Positions 32,673-44,703 of a stretch of DNA of 64,000 nucleotides are shown here, in pieces. Position numbers and translations under genes: made by a program. Positions within the stretch are counted from its first letter, which is position 1. Each line of letters begins with the position of its first letter. The DNA lies in NCBI RefSeq assembly GCF_027172205.1, contig NC_070614.1:34524001-34588000 (forward strand), given 5' to 3'. The DNA is from Podarcis raffonei. Lineage: Eukaryota; Chordata; Lepidosauria; Squamata; Lacertidae. Under the pieces are notes generated by a model. It saw only the letters and a program-made list of their open reading frames with translations. It was not told the origin of the DNA and did not search any database.

Positions 32673-35440
32673 AATAAATAAATAAATAAATTTTATTTAT
32701 ACCCCGCCCTCCCCAGCCAGAGCCAGACTCAGGGCATCTAACACCAGTAAAATTACAATAAAAACATAATTGGGGGGGGGACCAATTTAAAATATGGGGT
32801 TAAAATACAATTTAAAATGCAGCCTCATTTTAAAAGTAGCCCATAGATCAAAACCATAAGGGGAGGGAAACATAACAGTCAGACTGAGTCCAAACCAAAG
32901 GCCAGGCGGAACAGCTCTGTCTTGCAGGCCCTGCAGAAAGATGTCAAGTCCCACAAGGTCCTAGTCTCTTGTGACAGAGGGCTCCAAGTCGGGGCCAGTA
33001 CTGAAAAGGCCCTGGCCCTAGTTGAGACCAATCTAACCACCTTGCAACCTGGGACCTCCAAAGTGTTGTCATTTGTGGACCTTAAGGTCCTCCGCGGGGC
33101 ATACCAAGAGAGGCGGTCCCGTAGGTACAAGGGTCCTAGGCCACATAGGGCTTTAAAGGTCAAAACCAGCACCTTAAACCTAACCCTGTACTCCACCAGG
33201 AGCCAGTGCAGTTGGTAAAGCACTGGATGAATGTGATCCTGCGGCAAGGACTCCATAAGTAGCCTCACCGTGGCATTCTGCACCCGCTAGAGTTTATGGG
33301 TCAGCTTCAAGGGCAGCCCCACGTAGAGCAAGTTACAATAATCAAACATGGAGGTGACCGTTGCATGGATAATTGTGGCCAGATCAGGATGAGAAAGGTA
33401 AGGGACCAACTGCTTAATACGGCGGAGATGGAAAAATGCCACCTTTGCTGTGTCTGCAACCTGCGCCTCCATGGAAAGGGAGGTATTGAAGGTTACACCC
33501 AAGCTTTTGACAGAAGGCACTCGCACTAATTAAGCCCCCGAAAGAGATGGGAGTTGGCCTCCCAACCCCATCTCATCCTGACCCAGCCAGAGGACCAATG
33601 TCTTCGAAGGATTTAACTTCAACCAGCTCCCACAAAGCCATCCAGCCACAGCTTCCAAGCATCTGGTCAGTGTGTCTGGGGCCAAGTCAGGGCAGCCATC
33701 CATCAACAGATAAAGCTGGGTGTCATCACCATATTGATGACAACCCAGCCCAAAGCTCCAGACAATCTGGGCAAGGGGGTGCATAAAGATATTGAAAAGC
33801 ATCGGGTAAAGGATTGCACCCTGCGGAACTCCACACACCAAGGAGTGCCATGGCGACAACTCCATCCCTAGCACCACCCTCTGTTTCCGACCTGAGATAA
33901 AGGACACAGCCATTGTTGGACTGTGCCCTGAATCCCCACGTCGGCAAGGCGGTGGTTCAAAAGTTTGTGATCGACCATGTTGAAGGCTCCTGACAGATCT
34001 AAGAGAATCAGCAGTCCTGACCCGCCTTGATCCAGCTTTCTATGGAGATCATCTGTTAGGGCCAAAGCGACCAAAGCTGTCCCGGTCCCATAACCAGGGC
34101 AAAAGCTGGACTGAAATGGGTCCAGAGCCGATGTTTCATCCAGAAACCTTTCGGCAACTGCTCTCTCAATTACCTTACCCAGGTAAGGAAGATTCGAAAC
34201 CAGGCAGTAATTGGATAGATCTAAAGGATCTAGAGATGTTTTCTTTAAGAGCAGACACACCACTGCTTCCTTCAACTCCCCTGGGAAAGTCTCCGTGCCA
34301 AGGGACTGATTGATGATCTCACCCAGGGGGCCCCGCTCCTTGTTGGACACACTCTAATCAGCCAGGACGGGCCTGGGTCAAGGGAGCAAGTTGTGGGCCT
34401 CCCAGCTCAGAGGAATCTGTCTCCATTGGCAGGGAGTATCCGATCGAAGTGGTCCAATACTGGACCCGAGGACAATCGAGGGGCCTCCAGTTCTGTTACC
34501 GTATCCAAATTGGCAGGGAGGTCACAGCGGAGAAGCAAGACTTTCTCTGCAAAAAAGCTTGCAAATGCCTCACAGCTATGGGTCAATTTGGCTGTTCCTC
34601 TAGGATTGTTAAAGACCTAATTATTCTAAAAAGTTGCGCCGGGCGAGTGCTAGCGGATGCAATGGAAGCTGAGAAGTAAAACTTTGCCATCTCATAGGCT
34701 TTCATAAGTGTCCTATAAGATGTTCTTGAGGTTCTGACACAAGCACGCTGTCATACTCACTCTAGCCGTCTGAAGTCCCACTTCATTTCCAAGAGCTCCT
34801 CAGTAAACCAGGGGCCCCGGTTTCGGCAGGGTCGCAGAGGGCACTTAGGTGCGATCTCATTGATGGCCGCCAAGAGCCGGTTATTCCAGTTCTTGACAAG
34901 CTCATCCAGTGAGCCGCCAGGGGGAGCAGGGTCCCGCAAGGCCTGGCGAAATTCATCAGGATCCACCAGTCTTCGTGGGCAAGCCCAAATAGGCTCACCA
35001 CCCAAACGGGGTGGGGGCGGGAAGTCAATCCTGGCTTTCAGAGTGTAGTGATCAGACCATGGCACTTCCACAAGTGAGAGCATGATCACATCTATACCCA
35101 CACCAAAAATCAAATCCAGCATGTGGCCTGCTTGGTGTGTGGGACCCAAAACAAACTGGGAGAGCCCTAATGTCGCCATGTAAGACACCAGGTCCAGAGC
35201 CTGTGAGGAGGTGATGGCATCAGCATGAACGTTGAAGTCCCCCAAAACCAGAAGGTTAGGGAACTCCAAGGCCCAGCCTGCCACCATATCCAACAGGCCT
35301 GACAGTGTGGCTGCTGATGCGCTAGGTGGTTGGTACACCAGCCAGACAGCCAAGCTCTCCTTGGTGCCCCACACTAGGCCAACACATTCAATGCTCAATA
35401 TTGATGGTGATGGCAGAGCCCTGAAAGAGCAATCCTCCCA
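32626..35440 (-). mobile_element. L2-clade LINE, long minus-strand copy
   Basis: Read on the minus strand: endonuclease C-terminal half (LLVLGDFNVHADA, PWSDHYTLKARIDFPPPPRL), then RT (YCLVSNLPYLGKVIERAVAE, LDLSGAFNMVDHKLLNHRL, GVPQGAILYPMLFN and YGDDTQLYLL in place of YADD), a C-terminal block and (AATA)n/(AAT)n at the left end. Same subfamily as 7123-9616 and slightly longer at the 5' end. Several stops and frame changes; inactive. Confidence 0.9.
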
Positions 35441-35617
35441 GATTAATGTAAAATGGATTTCAGTTATAAAACCTAGAAATTATCAAAATATGGAAAATTG
35501 AAGGAAAGCTTTCCCCATTTAGACACTGTCCCGTCTAAGTTATGAGCCAAATCTAGTAAAAGGCACTTCATGCCACCGGAATGTTTTATTTTTATAGGGA
35601 TCTTCTAAGGAGCAGCT

Positions 35618-35961
35618 GTGGGACGCGGGTGGTGCTGTGCGTTAAACCTAGGGCTTGCAGATCGGAAGGTCGGTGGTTCAAATCCCCATGACAGGGTGAG
35701 CTCCCATTGCTCGGTCCCAGCTCCTGCCAACCTAGCAGTTCGAAAGCACGTCAAAGTGCAAGTAGATAAATAGGTACCGCTCCAGCGGGAAGGCTAAACA
35801 GCTTTTCTGTGCACTGCTCTGGTTCGCCAGAAGCAGCTTAGTCATGCTGGCCACATGATCCAGAAGCTGTACGCCGGCTCCCTCAGCCAATAAAGCGAGA
35901 TGAGCGCCACCCCAGAGTTGTCCGCAACTGGACCTAATGGTCAGGGGTCCCTTTACCTTTT
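35618..35961 (+). mobile_element. tRNA-derived squamate SINE (Sauria-SINE-like), copy 2
   Basis: Plus-strand copy: GGGACGCGGGTGGTGCTGTG head, AAGGTCGGTGGTTCAAATCC B-box, then AGCACGTCAAAGTGCAAGTA, and a 3' end TCAGGGGTCCCTTTACCTTT. Perfect 12-bp duplication TAAGGAGCAGCT at 35606-35617 and 35962-35973. Confidence 0.9.
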
Positions 35962-36079
35962 TAAGGAGCAGCTAGAAATGAAAGAGTTCAAGGAGGAGTC
36001 AAGCATTGCTAGTCTCTCAGCTGAGATGATTGAGAGTACTTGCATTCCTGTCTTTCCCTCTTCTATAATCTAATGGATT

Positions 36080-36194
36080 ATTAATTAATAATATTATTTA
36101 TTGGGAAGTTTTTAATGTTTGATGTTTTACTATGCTTTATTTGTACAATAAACTGCCCAGAGTGGCTGGGGAAACCCAGCCAGATGGGTGGGGT

Positions 36195-36230
<36 letters not shown>

Positions 36231-36232
36231 GT
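36080..36232 (+). mobile_element. L2-like LINE 3' tail fragment with (ATG)n end
   Basis: GTACAATAAACTGCCCAGAG and GTGGCTGGGGAAACCCAGCC, then a (GAT)n tract: the window's common L2 tail with its terminal microsatellite. Confidence 0.75.
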
Positions 36233-36589
36233 TGTTGCTAGAGGACAACTAATGGAGGAGCCTGATGCAACTGGATATTTTACTTTATTCCAACAGTATA
36301 GAATGACTACAGAATTCCTTCTCCAAAGACACAGCTGATATTGATTGAATATCCATTGATATTCCCTGTTCGCAACAAGTGTACCTCTCAAAAACAGATG
36401 TTGAAAACAGCATTTGAGGGTAAGTTCATAAATATATAGTTTAAAGATATAATCCGTAAAATGGTTTGTTGCAGGCCCACACTTATCCTCTGTTATTTTG
36501 GGTGTCCGTTTCATGTTCTGCATCATTCCAAGACGAAATATTCCTTGCCATGGTGAAGAGGAGCAGTTAAAATGACAGTTCTGAATATT

Positions 36590-36755
36590 CTTCAGCAAAT
36601 CTACAGAGGTTCCTCCATTTTGACTTAATTATTGCCCTCCTGATTGATGATCAAAATGTCTGTAATTAATCCTGCTGCTTCTCAAATCCCTGGTGCAGTT
36701 TCAGTGGCCGCTGGAAAAACTCAAAATAAAGCTTGTGGAGGATGTGATAAATAGA
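36590..36755 (+). promoter_or_regulatory. Conserved V2R upstream block, gene C
   Basis: TTCAGCAAATCTACAGAGG, TGATCAAAATGTCTGTAATTA, CCTGCTGCTTCTCAAATCCC, AGTTTCAGTGGCCGCTGG and AAACTCAAAATAAAGCTTGT. Nearly the same as the V2R-E block. Contains a palindromic TAATTA homeodomain-type core. It ends about 80 bp before the ATG. Confidence 0.62.
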
Positions 36756-36837
36756 ATCATGGTCATGTAAAAAGGTGTGAGGTACATTGAGAATACTGTA
36801 TCTAAAGGTAGAAGGAAGATATGCCCTTGTATGGAAG

Positions 36838-37055
36838 ATGGTGGCTTTTGCTGTTTTTCTGCTGGCACTATTTACTCAAAAGGTTTGTCAGGTCTACATG
36901 GAAAACTGCAGGGGTCAGTATATACATAAGCCACTTCATAAGTACCATCAGTCAGGAGATTATATCATTGGTGGCATTGTTTCTCATGGTGGCTTCGTCT
37001 CCAGTCCAAGAGCCTTCACTGAAGAATTTCCACCGGAATTATCTGAAGAGCTTGT
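36838..37055 (+). CDS. V2R-C exon 1 (signal peptide)
   Basis: 218 nt, donor CTTGT/GTAAGA, phase 2. Encodes [36 protein letters not shown] and ELSEEL. Preceded by GATATGCCCTTGTATGGAAG, a motif shared with other V2R starts. Confidence 0.9.
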
Positions 37056-37870
37056 GTAAGAACTTTTTGTTTTTACTTCTATTTATTATGTCACTGGAGT
37101 CCTAAAATAGCAGCATCAGAACACCTGCTGGAGCTGCAAATCTATGCATTCTTATTTGGGAATAACTCCTTTCAAACTGAATGAGATCTATCTCAGACTA
37201 AAAATGCCTAGGGTTGTAGTGCTGAGGCTATTAAAAGAACACTGAAGGGGGGGACCCATTGCTCCACAGGGGAGTGAATAATATGTTATTGGGAGGAGTA
37301 TGGGGTAGTACCTCTGGTTGAGGACACCTCTTTTTCCCTCTGCGTTAGTTTGTCCACCTTTGATCCCCACCCAGCACTCAGCTCTCACCAGTGGCTTCTA
37401 GAATCTGTCAGCATGCAAGAGCAGCCACACCCTGGGAATGGCTTTGACTGACCAACTAAACCAGGTATGGGGAGCTGATGAGTTTCAAACCCTCAGTTTC
37501 TTCCTCTGCATGTGAAGGCAGGCTTAGGTGGATTGAGAAAGCCCGTAAGCCTGAGGCTGAGTTGGGAGGAAGAAGGACATGCTCACATGTTACACAGCGG
37601 CAGACACGTGTTTATTGTGGAACGTGTGTGAGAGAGAAGGCATTTGCCAAGCTGCACCACGTTTTTCTTTTTCAAGATGATTCAGTTCTGTGGGAACCAG
37701 ATGTATTTAACTTTAACTGGTCTCCTTTTTTAACTCCCTTCCCAGCCCTGTTCAGGGAAGCTTTTAATGTTTGATGTATTAGAGTATTTTAATATATTTT
37801 TTGGAAGCCGCCCAGAGTGGCTGGGGAAGCCCAGCCAAATGGGCGGGGTACAAATAAATTATTCTTATTC

Positions 37871-37914
<44 letters not shown>

Positions 37915-40900
37915 TCAAAATAAAATTTCTTCTTTTCTTTTTGAGGACTAATCAGAACACTTGGAGGAAGCACAGACCAGTATTACCCAAATGGAAACTC
38001 ACTTATCATACTAAGAAGTTTCCTAATAACCAGCTTGGTATCACAGTATTCCTCCCTTTTTCCTTCCATCCCATGACCACTGCAGCAATGTAACCTGCCT
38101 TCACTTTTCCTCCCCTACTCTGGCCTGACACCTTGCAAATCCAAGTTTATGATATGACTCTATAAATCCACTAATGGTGGCTGTGCTATGAGGGAATGCA
38201 AATACAGTATGGTGATGTGGAACTACAGATCCTACAACTGGGGCTGCATGGTGACATTCTTACACTTTTGTTATACAGAGAGAAAGCTCAAAGTCTCGGT
38301 CCCCTGAAGGGTGGAATTGCTTGCAATGTCACAATTATAATCCAGTTGTTCTTGTTGTTGATAATGATAATATACAGAACAAAATAATAATTAAACTCAC
38401 AACACAGCAGAAAGGGAAATCCGTGTTATTTATTGGGTCTTACAATCTTATTCCCTTACAATCTTATGCCCCTATACCAATGATAAAGCCCACTAAATTC
38501 AAAATAATTAACTTTGTGTTTTGATATAGATTGCAACTCTTGTTCTAGGGTGGTGCCTAAGGGTTACCAGCACATCCTGGCCTTGGCATTTGCAGTAAAG
38601 GAGATCAACGAAAAACCTCACATCTTACCCAACTACACCTTGGGCTTCCACATCTATGACAGCAACAACAATGCAAGGAAGACCTGTCATGTCACTATGC
38701 TACTTTTATCCACACTGGAGAAATTTGCCCCAAATTATATATGTGATATCCAGAATAATCTGACAGCTGTCATCGGGGGACTTGACACTGAAATCTCCCT
38801 TCATGTGGCAACTATTTTACATCTCTATAAGATTCCACAGGTAGGGCACTTCTGTGTGTTTGTGTGTATGGGGATCCAACACCATTTTCATACTTCCTTG
38901 GTCCTTCCAGATTTTATTTTGTGGGTTGGAATCAGAAATGGATGGAATAGGAATAGCCAGATTCCTTCCTTCCTTCCTTCCTTCCTTCCTTCCTTCCTTC
39001 CTTCCTTCCTTCCTTCCTTTTCCAAGACTAAGAAATCCCTGTGATATAGTTCATTTATAAATGAGGGAGGAAATTGGAATTGGGAACAAAGCAGCTTCTG
39101 ATTTTCCTGTATTCATAGGTTTGTGCAGTGCTTTTTTCCTTAAAAAAGGTTTAGGGGTACTCTCATTTTCCTACTCATATTGAAATACTGCCCCTCATTG
39201 AAGCCATACTTAAATTTACAAAATGTTTAGGAGTATGCATACCCCCCCCCCAGAAAAAAGCACTGGGTTTGTGACAAATACCAGCCAATCACACATACTG
39301 TCTTTTTAGGGATGGTTATTGAAAGGATGTAATGCAACAATGAAAGCATTTGCCAACAATTTATTTCTGTGACAAATCATATTGTTGACATAAGTGGAAT
39401 CTTCCCATCTCCAGCCAAGGAAATCTTAGCAGCAAAATGAGAAGCCTTACAGAGATCTGAACACAGATTTCAAAAACAAGCATAAGACCCATATTGAGAT
39501 TAATCCCTGCTTTTAATAATTTCATTATTTGTACCCCACCCATCTGACTGGGTTGCTCCAGCCACTTTTGATCTATTCCAATCAGCATTTCCAACCATAA
39601 CATTTATTTCTCCAATCTCTCCTTAGCTCACATATGGCCCTGCTCCAGTGATGAATGATCAAACATCAGGATTTTCCTTCTACCAGATGGCCCCCCAGGA
39701 ACGCCACCAATTTGCAGGGATTCTCTCTTTGCTTCTGCATTTCAGATGGACATGGATCGGGGTCCTTGTGATGGATAACGACAATGGAGAAAGATTTGTG
39801 CACACTGTGCTCCCAGTGTTTACACAAAGTGGTATCTGCTTTGCCTTTCTAGAAAAAATTCCAAAAATTAGTTTTGCCAGTGACACAGAGGGTATGATTC
39901 AACATGGGGCAAAGCTGCATGATGAAATAATGAGCAGGAAAGCTAACGTAGTGCTGGTCTATGGAGAATCTTATTCAATGGTAGTTTTAAGATGGCTTCC
40001 ATTTCTAAAAAACTTTGTGCCTGTGACAATGAATATACAAGGTAAGGTATGGATAACAACTGCCCAGATGGAGTTCACTTCATTTGTCCTTCAACGCAAT
40101 TGGGAGTCAAGATTGTTCCATGGCACTATATCTTTTGGAATTCACTTAAATGATTTAAGAGGATTTCATCATTATGTTAAAAGCATAAATCCTTCTACCA
40201 CAGATGCAGATGGTTTCCTCAGGGACTTCTGGCAACAAGCCTTTAGCTGTGGATTCCCAAATTCCATGGTTGGCAATGTGGCGGGGACTATATGCACTGG
40301 GAAAGAGAAGCTGGAGAGCCTTCCTGGGGATTTTTTTGAAATGAGCATGACTGGCCATGGCTATAGCATCTACAATGCTGTTTATGCTGTGGCCCATGCT
40401 TTGCATGTGTTGACCTCATCTAACTTCAGAGGAATGGTTCACAAAAGGAGACAGAAGGATTGGAACCAACAGTTATGGAAGGTAAGGGGTTGAAGATTCT
40501 CATCTTGCATAGCACCTTGGAATAATGTTACTTCCTCCCAACATCTGGGGTTCCTCAGTTCTGTTTGTTTCCCGGCTTTACTACTTTCTGCATGGGTGTG
40601 AGAAAGAGGAAACGAGTGTTGAATTGATAAATGTATGACATGTTGAGATGCTTTCAAATTTTGGCTAAACAATGGTGGTACCACACATATGAAAGAGGAA
40701 TGAGTCAATGAGCTTATTCCAGCAGAAAAGATCCATGGTGGGGGTGGGGCTGATGAATGAGCAGTCAATTGAGATGCGGCTCCAATCACAACTTGAAAGC
40801 AGTGATGGCAGCCAGAGGCATCTGCATCATTCTCTTAGCAACCTCTAGTCCCCAAATGCTTCATCAGAGCAAGTGATCCCACAACAATCTTGAGAGAGAG

Positions 40901-43900
40901 CAGACTGACAAAAATAACAAGCAAGCAGGATGTGTAGGATATAAAATATATTGGAAAATCCACTTCCACCCACATATGACTCAATCACCATCAACCATTG
41001 ACTCTGGGCTCGGCTCACCATTAAATTAAATTTGAGGTTTAAAAGTTTCCTATGTGTGAGCATCTTTTCATAGAAACAAACTTCACCATTCCTACATTAA
41101 ATCTTTATCTGAAAGATAAAAATGCGGCCTTTCCTAAGCTCCTGCTTTTTTCAATCTAGCTCCACCACTTTTTGAGAAGTATCTCATTTAACAACACTGC
41201 AGGAGATGAGGTCTCCTTCAACCAGTATGGGGAGGTAATCACTGGCTTGGATATTATCAACTGGATTATTTCCTCCAACCAATCCTTTCATAGAGTGAGA
41301 GTTGGAAGGATGAACCCAAAGGCTTCTCCAGATCGTGCATTTACCCTTGATGAAGATGCCATAACATGGCACAGCTGGTTTAACCAGGTAGGGTCCAAGG
41401 GTCTTTTATTTCAAAGGAGTTCCACTATTGAATAAGCACTGATTTATTGTCCAGATTTCTAAAACTGCTTTCATTTAACAATCATACACACCCATGAAAA
41501 TCCGATTTTTGATTGAAATAATATTACTGTTTATGAATTGATATAAATAGGAAACCCCACAGATTTCTGCCCTGGTTGATGTGCCAGAAAGAATGAAGAA
41601 GTAATGTGGGTGGAAAGGCAACATAAATTGCAAAGAGACTAGAAGGAAAAATTGATAGAAGACAGGATAAAGTAGAAGAGGAAACAGAAGGAGCAGAAGA
41701 AGAGGAGAAAAGAGGAGCGATAGTGAAGAAGCTTGAGCAGGAAATTTTACACACATCAGTCTTACAGGAATGGCTGTCAGGGAAAGGTTACACAGCACAC
41801 CTGGCCTCCCGACAGCAATGTTGCTGCATTACCAGGAGGGAGATAGGTAGGCACAATGCAGTGGAAGTTCAGCGCTGCACTGGCAGTGGGTATGCATTGG
41901 TCCATATGACTTTTAGACCATCTCTCTCTCTCCCTTCCACTAAATGGCAGTAGCACCACTGCCAGTACGACTGAAGTATGGCAGCCTTCACGGCCAACCA
42001 CTCTTTCTGATTTTTATTGTACTTTTTTATTTTTCAGTTGTTAACTACATCTGTACACTACCCATGGAACTAATTTTTGCTGCCAGTTTTTGTAATAGAT
42101 GCATATTTTTACCCATAGATTGGTTCTGTTCCATTTCCTCATAAATTAGTTTTTTAATGAAAAGAACACTCACAAAATACATATGTTAAGATGCATATTC
42201 AGAATATATATTAGAGGAGTGATATCCTCTTTTTCAGCAAGCAGAAAAACCACTGGGAGCAAAGCAGAAAAGAGTACTGAAAATTCCTGGCTCCTCGCTA
42301 AATTTACAAAGCTATCAGGACAGGAAAGTAAGCAAAATTTTACAAACTGGGAGATCAAAATAAACATTGGTGAGGCAGAATAAAACGGAGTAGGATAGGG
42401 GGAATAAAAACTCCAATGCAGTTATCCTGAGTTATTTGAACAAAAAGCCCACCACATAAACTTTAAGGTAAGAGTTAACCTGACATTCATAAGAGCCTTT
42501 CTAAAAATGTAAATTGGTTCCAACAAAAAAGAATGACAAGTATCATGAATATTTTTATCAAATAATATAAATATATATAGTTATATTATGCTTGCTTTTC
42601 TGCTCTGTAATGTGTGAGCTCTGCCCAAACACTTCAGTATCAGTGAAAAAGAGGTATTATTGCCAGCTTTCAATGAACAGTAATATCTGCTATATCATAC
42701 CAGGTATTTTCTCCCTCTACAAACAAAAAGGACCAGAATCCAAAAGATTCCCTAATAATTTTTCTCTTTATTATAATTATGCTCTTTCATTTATGGATCA
42801 GACTCAGCCTCTTTCTGTCTGTACTGAGAGTTGCCAACCTGGATCTAGCAAGAAAGTGAAGGAAGGAGAGCCATTTTGTTGCTACGATTGTACTCCATGC
42901 CCAGAGGGGAAGATTTCAAGTATGGAAGGTAAGAAATACACATAGACGCCTGAATCCACTCTGCATTACTTGGACTCAGCTCCCATTGAAATAAATGCAA
43001 GACATGTAAATATGCTTAAGTTAGTCTGGATCAAACTCAGAACAGCTGTTAATCAGAGGAATATGCACATAACTCAATAGGTTAATCTTTTAATGCTTAG
43101 AATGTTAATGAAAGGTTATGGAGACTTCTAATGCTGTTTGCCTAGAGAATGGCAATCTCTACCACATTTAGCATACCTATAACACCCTAAATAGAAGATC
43201 ACACCATTTTCATTGCAGCATCCCTCTCTTCACTCTGATACTACTTTAGATTCATGTAACACTTAAGCAGTTATACTCAGCCCTGTAGACATTTTACAAT
43301 ATCAGCACTGACTGTATTATTGGAATGGGCTTGTGAAAAGGGAGCAACTATGGCATGTTGTAGAAATAATGGCAATAAACATCTTTCCTTTTCCAGATAT
43401 GAATGACTGTAATAAATGCTCAGATGAAAACTATCCTAGCAAGAGGCAAGATACATGTGTTCCCAAGGTTATAAGCTTCTTGTCTTATGCAGAACCTTTG
43501 GGCATCAGTTTAGCCTTCCTTGCTCTTTGCTTTGCTTTGATCACAGCACTGGTGCTGGGAATATTTCTGAAGAACCACAATACTCCCATCATCAAAGCTA
43601 GCAACCGGAACCTCACCTACACTCTCCTCATCTCCCTACAGCTCTGCTTCCTTTCCGCTTTATTGTTCATTGGCCAACCTGAGACCGTGACATGTCTCCT
43701 CCGACAAACTGCTTTTGGCATCATCTTCTCAGTGGCAGTTTCTTGTGTGCTGGCAAAGACCATCACTGTGGTTCTGGCTTTCATGGCCACCAAACCAGGT
43801 TCCAGGATGAGGAAGTGGGTGGGGGAAAGACTGGCCTCCTCCATTGTTCTTTCCTGCTCCCTTATTCAAACTTTCATATGTACTGTGTGGCTGGCAACCT

Positions 43901-44298
43901 CTCCTCCATTCCCAGATCTTGACATGCATTCACTGGCTGAAGAAATTATACTAGAATGTAACGAAGGCTCTGTGACAATGTTTTACTCTACCCTTAGCTA
44001 TATGGGCTTCCTGGCAGCTGTGAGTTTCACAGTGGCTTTTCTTGCTAGGAAGTTACCTGACAGTTTCAATGAAGCCAAGTTTATAACTTTTAGCATGTTG
44101 GTCTTTTGTAGTGTTTGGCTGTCCTTTATTCCCTCCTACCTGAGCACCAAGGGGAAATACATGGTGGCTGTGGAGATCTTCTCTATCTTAGCCTCCAGCT
44201 CTGGTCTGCTGTGTTGCATCTTTGCCCCCAAATGCTACATTATTCTGTTGCAGCCTCAACTGAACAACAGGGAACAGCTAATAAGAAGAAAAGAATGA
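36838..44298 (+). CDS. V2R-C: complete vomeronasal type-2 receptor, six exons, 873 aa
   Basis: Exons 36838-37055, 38549-38840, 39627-40481, 41160-41387, 42802-42928 and 43397-44298 join to 873 codons plus TGA. Full V2R layout: leader (FAVFLLALF), flytrap, cysteine-rich linker, seven helices ending [13 protein letters not shown]. Compact (7.5 kb) and intact. An in-frame upstream ATG at 36787 would add 17 residues before the hydrophobic leader; alignment with the other first exons favours 36838. The orphan exon 1 upstream may serve as an alternative start. Decayed exon-6 pieces follow it. Confidence 0.94.
37056..37719. other. V2R-C intron 1, left part
   Basis: No exon seen. Intron 1 runs 37056-38548; the part right of the L2 tail (37919-38548) is also featureless apart from poly-A/T tracts. 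Confidence 0.5.
37720..37918 (+). mobile_element. L2-like LINE 3' tail fragment in V2R-C intron 1
   Basis: GCCCTGTTCAGGGAAGCTTT, GCCGCCCAGAGTGGCTGGGG and GGGCGGGGTACAAATAAATT, then (ATT)n. Same tail family as 36080-36232 and 51216-51740. Confidence 0.8.
38549..38840 (+). CDS. V2R-C exon 2
   Basis: 292 nt, acceptor TGTTCTAG, donor [44 protein letters not shown] and [10 protein letters not shown], ending KIPQ. Confidence 0.93.
38962..39019. repeat. (CCTT)n microsatellite
   Basis: Tetranucleotide run in V2R-C intron 2, complementary in unit to the (AAGG)n after V2R-B. Confidence 0.95.
39126..39265. mobile_element. Short hAT-type MITE, perfect 8-bp TSD
   Basis: 140 bp with ends CAGTGCTTTTTTCC and AGAAAAAAGCACTG, flanked by identical GGTTTGTG (39118-39125 and 39266-39273). 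Non-coding, in V2R-C intron 2. Confidence 0.85.
39515..39565 (-). mobile_element. L2-like tail scrap
   Basis: TTTGTACCCCACCCATCTGA, then GGTTGCTCCAGCCACTTTTG, the reversed common L2 tail. About 60 bp before V2R-C exon 3. Confidence 0.6.
39627..40481 (+). CDS. V2R-C exon 3
   Basis: 855 nt, acceptor TCTCCTTAG, donor [58 protein letters not shown] and [12 protein letters not shown]. Two codons shorter than in genes A and B. Confidence 0.94.
41160..41387 (+). CDS. V2R-C exon 4
   Basis: 228 nt, acceptor TTCAATCTAG, donor [29 protein letters not shown], ending ITWHSWFNQ. Confidence 0.93.
42802..42928 (+). CDS. V2R-C exon 5 (cysteine-rich domain)
   Basis: 127 nt, acceptor ATGGATCAG, donor [28 protein letters not shown], then [18 protein letters not shown]. 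Confidence 0.93.
43397..44298 (+). CDS. V2R-C exon 6 (seven-helix domain)
   Basis: 902 nt including TGA, acceptor CTTTTCCAG, phase 1. [53 protein letters not shown] and [19 protein letters not shown]. Open throughout. Confidence 0.95.
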
Positions 44299-44348
44299 AT
44301 TTTTTTATTGTGAATTATTTGTTATGATATATTAGTGTATGTTTATCT

Positions 44349-44703
44349 TAGTTTTTTGTAGTGTTTATCTTTTTTCAAATTTACTTGAGCATGAAAAGGA
44401 AATATATGGGAACTGAGGAGATCTTCTGCATTTTAGCCTCTAGTGCTGGATTGTAAGGTTGCATTCCCCCCACCCCCAATACCCGATTCCTTTTTTCAAG
44501 CAAGCATGTGTATTCTGTGGCTAATACCTTCTCTCCCATTCACTGACCAAAGAAATTATACTAGAACATAACAAGGGGTCTTTGTCTATGTTTTACTCTG
44601 CTCTTGGCTACATGGCTTTTTTTGCCAGGAAGTTACCTGACAGCTTTACTGAAGTCAATATGATCACTTACAGCATGTTGATCCATTGCAGTGTTTGGTT
44701 GTA
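44349..44703 (+). pseudogene. Two decayed V2R exon-6 pieces after V2R-C
   Basis: The first piece (about 44349-44460) matches the helix 6-7 region (TGGGAACTGAGGAGATCTTC, then CATTTTAGCCTCTAGTGCTG). The second (about 44515-44703) matches the earlier helix 4-6 region (AAATTATACTAGAACATAAC, GGAAGTTACCTGACAGCTTT). The order is reversed relative to a normal exon and both contain stops, so they derive from separate tandem duplications. Confidence 0.82.

Larger units (their letters stand above)
40482..43396. other. Introns 3-5 of V2R-C
   Basis: Introns are 40482-41159, 41388-42801 and 42929-43396. I recognise no gene or confident element. A purine-rich stretch at about 41580-41730 is simple sequence. 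Confidence 0.5.

Noticed and set aside
35618-35700. tRNA gene at the head of the plus-strand SINE
   Set aside because: The tRNA-like promoter is fused to the SINE body and flanked by a target duplication, so it is not a functional tRNA locus.
27335-39019. CRISPR-like or satellite arrays
   Set aside because: The tandem runs are simple microsatellites with 2-4 base units and no spacers.
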